A DNA stretch of 5,559 bases, taken from contig JAGSYM010000100.1 of NCBI GenBank assembly GCA_018262395.1, positions 1 to 5,559 of the forward strand, in the 5' to 3' direction. Below the pieces are notes generated by a model that ran no database searches, had not been told where the DNA came from, and saw only the letters and a program-made list of their open reading frames with translations. Below, piece after piece: positions 1 to 5,221 of this stretch (positions are counted from its first letter, which is position 1; each line of letters opens with the position of its first letter). The stretch comes from Nitrospirota bacterium (GTDB lineage Bacteria > Nitrospirota > Thermodesulfovibrionia > Thermodesulfovibrionales > SM23-35). The translations under genes were made by a program, and so were the position numbers.

Positions 1-135
1 GGAAGGAGCAACACGAGCCATCTTTATCGAGTTGCCCTTGACTCCTGGTATGTGAGAAACTGGAACCTGTGGCTGGACATCGTTATCCTGCTCAAGACGG
101 TGAGGATCGTGATAAAAAGAGAAGGGGCTTATTAA
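1..135 (+). CDS. Polyprenyl-phosphate sugar phosphotransferase, C-terminal end (5' part outside window)
   Basis: The first 44 codons in frame 1 end at TAA 133-135 and read as the C-terminus of a bacterial sugar transferase (Bac_transf family, as in WcaJ/WbaP-like enzymes). What is seen: GRS at the start, LYRVALDSWYVRNW in the middle, then NWNLWLDIVILLKT and a terminal REGAY. This 'rNWslWlDikILlKT...GAY' ending is the standard last segment of that family. Family members sit in the inner membrane and transfer a sugar-1-phosphate from a nucleotide sugar to undecaprenyl phosphate, which starts a polysaccharide repeat unit. That role fits the glycosyltransferases downstream. The catalytic core lies upstream of the window, so the sugar specificity (glucose, galactose or an N-acetyl sugar) and the intactness of the gene cannot be judged. 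Confidence 0.88.
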   Translation, partial: GRSNTSHLYRVALDSWYVRNWNLWLDIVILLKTVRIVIKREGAY

Positions 136-140
136 GCCTC
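124..140 (+). other. Small hairpin over the sugar transferase stop codon
   Basis: GGGGCTT (124-130) pairs with AAGCCTC (134-140) around an ATT loop, giving seven pairs including one G-T wobble. It spans the stop codon. No T-run follows (next bases TATCCTG), so it is not a convincing intrinsic terminator. It could protect the 3' end or be chance. Confidence 0.3.
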
Positions 141-194
141 TATCCTGCCTGAACAGTCATCCCCTGCTTTATTGCGCAAAAGTCTTCACAAGAT

Positions 195-212
195 AACAGC
201 CTGAACAGCCTG
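195..212 (+). repeat. Tandem 9-base direct repeat, two copies
   Basis: AACAGCCTG occurs at 195-203 and again at 204-212. A related 10-base word, GCCTGAACAG, occurs at 147-156 and 199-208. The copies are short and may be chance or a remnant of slippage. No function is assigned. Confidence 0.5.
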
Positions 213-230
213 CCGTTCATAGGAATGAAA

Positions 231-259
231 TAGAATTTTTAGCGTGTATAGAATATAAT
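231..259 (+). promoter_or_regulatory. Candidate sigma-70-type promoter for the GT operon
   Basis: A perfect TATAAT lies at 254-259 in AT-rich DNA. With a 17-base spacer the -35 position would be TAGAAT (231-236), which matches TTGACA at only three of six positions, so the -35 is poor and an activator may be needed. Transcription would begin near 266, giving a leader of about 110 bases that includes the 305-327 hairpin. The call rests on the -10 and on its place in the only large gap. AT-rich sequence can produce such hexamers by chance. Confidence 0.4.
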
Positions 260-304
260 AAAAAATTGCATATCCCGAGGCTCTTCTGAGTGCCATGCGG
301 AGGG

Positions 305-327
305 GGCCAGCGTAGACTATGCGGGCC
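305..327 (+). other. Inverted repeat / RNA hairpin in the operon leader
   Basis: GGCC (305-308) pairs with GGCC (324-327), and GCGTA (310-314) pairs with TATGC (318-322) around a GAC loop. There is one A/G mismatch (309/323) and one G-T wobble. The hairpin lies between the candidate promoter and the start codon at 376. No T-run follows, so it is not an ordinary terminator. It could be an operator, an mRNA-stability element or chance. Confidence 0.4.
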
Positions 328-375
328 ATGTAAAGTGTTTATCAGCACGTAAGGAGCGAAAAGGTTCAGCCAAAA

Positions 376-1473
376 ATGAGCGACAATAATCCCTTGGTAA
401 GCATCATTGTGAGAACAAAGGACAGACCCACGCTTTTAAAGAGGGCGTTACAAAGTATTGCCGCACAGACCTACCGGCCGATCGAGGTTGTTCTCGTAAA
501 TGACGGCGGCACCGACCTTGATATGAATGAACTCCAAGGCACGCTCGGCGAAATATTTTTGAACTACCAGCGGCTTGGAGAAAACGCCGGAAGGGCGCAC
601 GCATTGAACGTCGGTATTGGGCATGCAAAAGGCGAACATGTCTGTTTTCTCGATGACGACGATGTGTATTTTCCCGACGGAGTGGAGACCCTCGTCACTG
701 CGGCGCTGAGCGCACGCAATAACGTGCTTTACGGGAAAGTCGTCTGCAGGAAATATGCTGATGACGACCTCCTGAAAGTTATTGAAGAAAGAGAAGTGGG
801 GGAGACGTTTGATGCGGGAAGGCTTGTTTTAGAGAATTTCATTCCGATAAATGCGGTCTGTGTTCCCATAAACCTTTTGCGTAAAATCGGATTGCTGGAC
901 ACCGGGTTATCCATATTCGAGGACTGGGACATGATGATACGTCTTTCAGAAGCGGCCGTATTCCAATTTGTCGATGCCGTGGTTGCCGAGTATAGTGTGG
1001 TCGGTTCTGCTACCATTACCGGGAAAGGCGGCATTGAGACTCAAAATACTTATCGGGAAAAAGTTCTGGCCAAGCACATCGCAAAAGTAAAGGCACATGA
1101 CTTTCTGTCTTATCTTCAGATTATTGTCGACAGGGTTGTGCGTGAAAAAGACGAAAAGATCCATGAGCTTGCACAATTCCTGAGTGAGAAGGAATCAATG
1201 ATAAAGACCCTTGAAGAAAGCTTTCCTGCACAGGAGGAAGGAATAACCTGGCTGCGGGAAGTCGTCGCCACAAAAGAAGAAAAAATCCAAGCCCTTGAAG
1301 AGGTCATTGAGACCAAAGATGAAGAACTCGCCTGCGCAATGCTTCGTGAAAATGAACTCAAGAAATTGCTTGAAGAGGTGCTCACCTCGGATTCATGGAA
1401 ATTGACAAAACCATTGAGGGCCGCCGGAGCGGCCTCCAGAAAATTTATCTCAAGATTAAAGCATGGAAAGTAG
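376..1473 (+). CDS. Family 2 glycosyltransferase with C-terminal coiled-coil repeat tail
   Basis: 365 residues. Residues 7-~210 form a GT-A fold GT2 domain: VSIIVRTKDRP at the N-terminus, VNDGG at 41-45 for nucleotide binding, and LDDDD at 92-96 supplying the metal/UDP-binding DxD. FEDWDM at 181-186 supplies the likely acidic catalytic base. Family members transfer a sugar from a nucleotide sugar to a lipid-linked or growing glycan in the cytoplasm. No signal peptide or membrane helix is visible. Residues 252-336 are highly charged coiled coil made of 14-residue units, followed by SDSWKLTKPLR (338-348) and a basic end. That terminal motif recurs on polysaccharide-locus GTs. ATG 376 is chosen because the GT2 fold begins at residue 7. 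Its ribosome site is weak: AAAAGG at 359-364, 11 bases away, with a better AAGGAG at 351-356 that lies too far. Donor and acceptor are unknown. The GT2 assignment is secure. Confidence 0.93.
   Translation: MSDNNPLVSIIVRTKDRPTLLKRALQSIAAQTYRPIEVVLVNDGGTDLDMNELQGTLGEIFLNYQRLGENAGRAHALNVGIGHAKGEHVCFLDDDDVYFPDGVETLVTAALSARNNVLYGKVVCRKYADDDLLKVIEEREVGETFDAGRLVLENFIPINAVCVPINLLRKIGLLDTGLSIFEDWDMMIRLSEAAVFQFVDAVVAEYSVVGSATITGKGGIETQNTYREKVLAKHIAKVKAHDFLSYLQIIVDRVVREKDEKIHELAQFLSEKESMIKTLEESFPAQEEGITWLREVVATKEEKIQALEEVIETKDEELACAMLRENELKKLLEEVLTSDSWKLTKPLRAAGAASRKFISRLKHGK
1144..1353 (+). repeat. Five 14-residue (42-base) coiled-coil repeats within the first GT2
   Basis: Residues 257-326 divide into five 14-residue units starting EKDEKI, EKESMI, AQEEGI, TKEEKI and TKDEEL. 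The hydrophobic position recurs exactly every 14 residues (I262, I276, I290, I304, L318). A second recurs three residues later (L265, L279, L293, L307, A321). Two heptads per unit give an ideal coiled coil. The units have diverged at DNA level, so this is an old protein repeat and not a recent tandem duplication. Comparable 14-residue ERDxQIxxLxxxx repeats are known on other bacterial glycosyltransferases. Confidence 0.8.
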
Positions 1474-3832
1474 CCTGCCTGCGGTAGATATCATCATAGT
1501 AAACTATAATGGTATCGGATTTATAGAAGCGTGCCTCGAGTCCCTCCTTCAGACTGAATATCCTTCTTTTAATGTGATATTGGTTGACAATGGTTCCTCG
1601 GATGGAAGCGTCGAACTCGTCAAAAGGAAATATCCGGGTGTGCAGATTATTTTAAACAATGCAAACCTTGGTTTCGGGAAGGCCAATGCAATAGGAATAA
1701 ACTCCGGCAGGGCGGATTTTATTGCGTTGCTGAACAACGACACCGTAGTGGATAAGGGTTGGCTTTCACCCCTTGTGGGTGCGATGCTTGAAGACGGCTC
1801 TCTGGCCTCAGCGTGTTCAAAACTCTTGTTCATGGACAACCGTCGGGTAATCAACGGGGTTGGAGGAGGAATGAATTTTCTCGGGTATGGCTTTGATATC
1901 GGGATATACGAAAATGACGACGGCGCATACGAGGAAGTCAGAGAAGTGTTTTTCCCGTGCGCTGCAGCCTGTCTCCTGCGGCGGTCTGCATATGAGGACG
2001 TAGGGGGGTTTGACCCGAAATTCTTTATGTACCACGAGGATGTCGATCTCGGATGGCGTTTCTGGCTCAAGGGATATCGGGTCAAATGCATTCCCCGGTC
2101 TTTTGTGTATCATGCGTTCGGCGGTACGTCATTAAGGGCAGGAAGTATGGAGTTCAGGAATAACCTGGGCTTAAGGCACGCGATGCGAAGCCTCATAAAA
2201 AATTATGAAAGAGGAACACTCTTAAAGGTGCTGCCGCTATTCATCTCCCTTGGCATCAGGACTACTATTAAACATCGGACATGGGGATTTCTCAGGTGCG
2301 TTTCATGGAATCTCATGATGCTTCCCGACACCCTCAGCGAACGAAGACGCATACAAAGAGAAAGGACAGTTTCTGACCGGGCAATTTCATCTCTGATGTG
2401 GCAGAAGATACATCTTCCCGTCAACTATCCTGACTACGAATGGTCTACCTTCAGGTCATTTGCTGCGCAGGGACTTAAGAGGGGTTTTGTCGACATGTCC
2501 GACGACCGCGGGAAAAATTTGGGGTATGGCTGGCATGGGCCGGAAATTTTTTTTGGCGACGGACGGACTAAATACCGCTGGACCAAGGCTGAGGCGGTGT
2601 ATTACCTATGGAATAAATACGGCGATGGGTTTGTATCCATGGAGATATTAGGACTTGCCGGCGTCGTGAAAAGGCCAAGAAAGATCCGTGTAACGGTTAA
2701 TGACGGACAGGCCCATGAGTTCATTGTGCAATCAGACGGGTGGGAAAGCATTCAGGTGCCATACAACGGCCCGAGCGGTCCGCTTGAGGTGAGGATAAAG
2801 GCTGAAGATACATGGGTCCCCGACGAGCTTCTCGGTAATGGGGACACAAGACAGCTTGGCGTTGGGATGAAGAGGGCGCAGTACGTCGCCGATACGGGTG
2901 GTGCGCTGCCGATTGAGGGAGTGAGCGTTGTTATCCCTACCTATAACAGGGTGAAGACACTGCTGCAGACATTGCGGGCGCTCGAAAACCAGAGTCTCCC
3001 CAGGGAAAAATTCGAAGTCATCGTTGTCGACGACGGCTCTACGGATTCAACAGAAGCGGAAGTGAAGTCCTTTATGGGCCGCACGTCAATGGCCATCGGA
3101 TATTTCAAACAGGCAAACAAAAAGCAGGGAGCTGCCAGAAACCTCGGGATACAGCATTCACAGATGCCGCTTCTTGTTTTCATCGGTGATGATACGATTC
3201 CGTCGCTCCATTTTCTCGAGGAACATCTCGCGTATCATTCGCGGAAAAACAGGTTTGGAAACGTAGTGGTAATAGGCTATACGCAGTGGCCGGAGGACAT
3301 CCGGGTGACCCCCTTCATGAGGTTTATCGGCGAATACGGATATCAGTTCGGGTACTCCCTTATTGAAGGTGAAGGTCCTCTTCCTTTCAATTTCTTTTAC
3401 ACTTCGAATATTTCGGTCCTCAAAACGTTCCTCAATGAACTGGAATGTATTTTCGAAGAGGATTTTACTACGTATGGCTGGGAGGACATAGAGCTGGGGT
3501 ACAGGCTTGAACGCCTCGGGATGGAACTTTACTATAACCGTAACGCGGTCACGTATCACTATCATCCTGTGGGCATCTCGTCGTTCTGCTTACGGCAGCA
3601 TACTGTCGGCAGGGCTTCGAGGATATTCCTGGAAAAGCATCCTGAACTGGGCTGGTTTTTGGGCGATCCGGCCTACCTGAAAAAAATTGCTGCGTTGAGC
3701 ATTCCGGTGTCAGGTCTCGAAAAAGTGCTGAATTTTATGGACCGGGAATTCTTAATTTCCTTCCCCCGTATCGTGTATGATATCATCTTGAAAACAAGCT
3801 ACGCGAGGGGCGCCATTGAGGCAAAGGAATAA
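1463..3832 (+). CDS. Bifunctional-looking protein: GT2 domain, putative beta-sandwich domain, second GT2 domain
   Basis: 789 residues. Domain 1 (about 7-280) is a rhamnosyltransferase-like GT2: VDIIIVNYNG (8-17), VDNGSSDGS (41-49), LNNDT (90-94, DxD-equivalent), HEDVDLGWR (191-199, catalytic acid region), then the helical IKNYERGTLLKVLP segment. Residues about 342-475 form an inserted, probably beta-rich module with GYGWHGPE (354-361), RWTKAEAVYYL (372-382) and VPDELLGNGDTRQLGVG (452-468). Domain 2 (487-~720) is another GT2: VSVVIPTYNR (487-496), VVDDGSTDST (521-530), GAARNLGI (556-563), GDD (575-577) and GWEDIELGYRL (672-682). Both GT sites keep their key acidic residues, so two successive sugar transfers are plausible. 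It overlaps the previous gene by 11 bases, and the ribosome site before ATG 1463 is weak, so translational coupling is likely. Specificity is unknown. 'Rhamnosyltransferase-like' describes sequence type only. Confidence 0.93.
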   Translation: MESSLPAVDIIIVNYNGIGFIEACLESLLQTEYPSFNVILVDNGSSDGSVELVKRKYPGVQIILNNANLGFGKANAIGINSGRADFIALLNNDTVVDKGWLSPLVGAMLEDGSLASACSKLLFMDNRRVINGVGGGMNFLGYGFDIGIYENDDGAYEEVREVFFPCAAACLLRRSAYEDVGGFDPKFFMYHEDVDLGWRFWLKGYRVKCIPRSFVYHAFGGTSLRAGSMEFRNNLGLRHAMRSLIKNYERGTLLKVLPLFISLGIRTTIKHRTWGFLRCVSWNLMMLPDTLSERRRIQRERTVSDRAISSLMWQKIHLPVNYPDYEWSTFRSFAAQGLKRGFVDMSDDRGKNLGYGWHGPEIFFGDGRTKYRWTKAEAVYYLWNKYGDGFVSMEILGLAGVVKRPRKIRVTVNDGQAHEFIVQSDGWESIQVPYNGPSGPLEVRIKAEDTWVPDELLGNGDTRQLGVGMKRAQYVADTGGALPIEGVSVVIPTYNRVKTLLQTLRALENQSLPREKFEVIVVDDGSTDSTEAEVKSFMGRTSMAIGYFKQANKKQGAARNLGIQHSQMPLLVFIGDDTIPSLHFLEEHLAYHSRKNRFGNVVVIGYTQWPEDIRVTPFMRFIGEYGYQFGYSLIEGEGPLPFNFFYTSNISVLKTFLNELECIFEEDFTTYGWEDIELGYRLERLGMELYYNRNAVTYHYHPVGISSFCLRQHTVGRASRIFLEKHPELGWFLGDPAYLKKIAALSIPVSGLEKVLNFMDREFLISFPRIVYDIILKTSYARGAIEAKE
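3805..3810 (+). promoter_or_regulatory. Ribosome binding site candidate for TTG 3816
   Basis: GAGGGG lies five bases before TTG 3816 and inside the end of the preceding gene. It supports the longer version of the third GT2, which would overlap the previous gene by 17 bases. Confidence 0.4.
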
Positions 3833-5144
3833 GCGGGTGGAATTCGTATCGATCATAATTGTCAATTATAATGGAGCGCATCACCTGAAAGACTGTCTGG
3901 GCTCCCTTAATACATTGGATTACCCTCAGGACAGGCTCGAAGTCGTTGTTTTCGATAACGGCTCTACCGACGACTCTCTCCACATCATTAAAAAGACGTC
4001 TCCGTCAGCACGGATAATTGAAAATCCCGGGAACTTAGGCTTTGCCCCGCCGCATAGAATTGCAGCCGGTCTCTGTAAAGGGGACACCCTTGCTTTCCTG
4101 AATAATGACATGAAGGTAGATAAAAAGTGGATAAGAGAGGGAGTTTCTCTCCTGGCCCCTTCCCGGGGAATTGTCTGCGCTTCATCGAAGATCCTTTCGT
4201 GGAACGGCAAACACACAGATTTTCACGGAGGTTCTTTACAGTATCTGGGGTATGCCGACCAGTTAAGAGATGTCCCCATAAAAAAGGGAGACGATATCCT
4301 TTTCCCCTGCGGCGGCGCGATGTTCATAAAAAAAGAAGTGTTTCTGGAAGCGGGATGTTTCGACGATGATTACTTTGCCATATTCGAGGATGTGGACCTG
4401 GGGTGGAGGTTGTGGGTAATGGGACACCGGGTGGTTATGGCCACGGATTCTGTTGTCTATCACAAAGGCCATAGTACCCTTGATTCGAAAAAGGAAGAAA
4501 AAAAGCGGTTTCTGATGCACAGGAACGCGCTTATGACAATTATAAAGAATTACGACGATGAAAACCTGAAGAGAATCCTTCCCCTTGCTCTTATCCTGGC
4601 GGTGAAAAGGTCGCTTTTATTTATGGGAATAGACAAGAAGGGATTTTACTTCTCGGAAACAGGTGAGTTTAAAGACTCGCGTCCCGACAATTATAAAGAT
4701 GCGTGTCTGCATCTGGCGGCGATGGACGATGTCTTCGAGTCCTTCGAGACCCTTATAAAGAAGAGGAAGGATGTTCAGGCGAAGAGAAAAAGGGATGACA
4801 GCGAAATATTCCCGCTGTTCAAAGACCCCTTCAGAAATATCATGGGGTACAAGGAATACCTGTGGGAAGAGGCATCACTCTTTGGATATTTCAACCTCGA
4901 TGCGGTATTTCGGTGCGATGAAGACTACGGGAAAAGGGTGGAAGAGGGGATTTATCACGCGAGGAAGACCCTTGGTTTATTAACAACAGAGATACAAAAA
5001 ATGTCACGCGAAACGAATAAGATTGCCGGTTCTGACACTGACAGAAGACGTTTGGCAAAGAAGTTTTATGAAAACCTCAGGGGAAAAGGTATCGGGCCGA
5101 CGGTAAAGAAAACCGGAGAATATCTGAGGCGAAGGTTATGGTAG
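3816..5144 (+). CDS. Family 2 glycosyltransferase (rhamnosyltransferase-like) with helical C-terminal tail
   Basis: 442 residues from TTG 3816. GTG 3837 is an equally good or better start (435 residues, no overlap). The GT2 domain spans about 10-270: VSIIIVNYNG (11-20), FDNGSTDDS (46-54), FLNNDM (94-99, DxD-equivalent), FPCGGAMFI (163-171), FEDVDLGWRLW (190-200) and IIKNYDDENLKRILPLAL (242-259). It is clearly paralogous to the N-terminal GT2 of the preceding protein, with the same block order. Residues about 290-370 form a helical tail with KRKDVQAKRKRDDSEIFPLF (316-335) and FGYFNLDAVF (356-365). A basic end follows (LRGKGIGPTVKKTGEYLRRR, 421-440). Similar tails recur on GTs of polysaccharide loci, perhaps for acceptor or membrane contact (inference). 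The usual Asn-containing AN.G block after NLGFA is replaced by PPHRIAAG. No signal peptide is seen. Action is cytoplasmic on lipid-linked glycan. Donor sugar is unknown. Confidence 0.92.
   Translation: MRQRNKRVEFVSIIIVNYNGAHHLKDCLGSLNTLDYPQDRLEVVVFDNGSTDDSLHIIKKTSPSARIIENPGNLGFAPPHRIAAGLCKGDTLAFLNNDMKVDKKWIREGVSLLAPSRGIVCASSKILSWNGKHTDFHGGSLQYLGYADQLRDVPIKKGDDILFPCGGAMFIKKEVFLEAGCFDDDYFAIFEDVDLGWRLWVMGHRVVMATDSVVYHKGHSTLDSKKEEKKRFLMHRNALMTIIKNYDDENLKRILPLALILAVKRSLLFMGIDKKGFYFSETGEFKDSRPDNYKDACLHLAAMDDVFESFETLIKKRKDVQAKRKRDDSEIFPLFKDPFRNIMGYKEYLWEEASLFGYFNLDAVFRCDEDYGKRVEEGIYHARKTLGLLTTEIQKMSRETNKIAGSDTDRRRLAKKFYENLRGKGIGPTVKKTGEYLRRRLW
3823..3829 (+). promoter_or_regulatory. Ribosome binding site candidate for GTG 3837
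   Basis: AAAGGAA (core AGGA 3825-3828) lies eight bases before GTG 3837 and abuts the TAA (3830-3832) of the preceding gene. It supports a start that gives MEFVSIIIVNYNG, close to the usual GT2 N-terminus. Confidence 0.45.
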
Positions 5145-5221
5145 GAAATTGGATTAGAAGCAGGAAATGAGAAAAGGTTATAGGGATGGGTTAAAGATGA
5201 GAAGCTTAAGATTATTGTATA
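5145..5221 (+). other. Short spacer before the methyltransferase
   Basis: All three forward frames contain stops here: TAG 5155 in one, TAG 5181 and TAG 5220 in the second, and TGA 5168 and TAA 5207 in the third. ATG codons at 5167 and 5197 open a different frame from the methyltransferase. No terminator-like hairpin with a T-run was seen. The stretch may contain decayed coding sequence for the methyltransferase N-terminus. Confidence 0.45.

Larger units (their letters stand above)
136..375 (+). other. Intergenic leader between sugar transferase and first GT gene
   Basis: This 240-base stretch has no convincing coding region. In order it holds a tandem 9-base repeat (195-212), an AT-rich segment (about 221-270) with a perfect -10-like hexamer, a 23-base inverted repeat (305-327), and purine-rich sequence before ATG 376. 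It is the only gap in the window long enough for a separate promoter, so the GT genes may be expressed partly independently of the upstream sugar transferase. No tRNA, riboswitch or recognisable ops/JUMPstart element was seen. Confidence 0.6.

Noticed and set aside
124..140. Intrinsic terminator after the sugar transferase
   Set aside because: The stem is short, contains a wobble and is followed by TATCCTG, not a T-run. It is kept only as a hairpin.
300..330. ops/JUMPstart element for RfaH-type antitermination
   Set aside because: GGGGGCCAGCGTAG only loosely resembles GGCGGTAGCG. The core spacing and flanking JUMPstart sequence are absent.
1144..1353. CRISPR-like or tandem DNA repeat with 42-base period
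   Set aside because: The periodicity exists only at protein level. The DNA units are strongly diverged and lie inside a coding frame.
1549..2091. 180-residue antisense open frame
   Set aside because: It lies wholly opposite a GT2 domain with clear motifs. Its translation is low-complexity, Ser/Pro-rich shadow sequence with no recognisable domain.
3158..3565. 135-residue antisense open frame
   Set aside because: It is opposite the second GT2 domain, including the GDD and GWEDIELGYRL codons, and shows no motif of its own.
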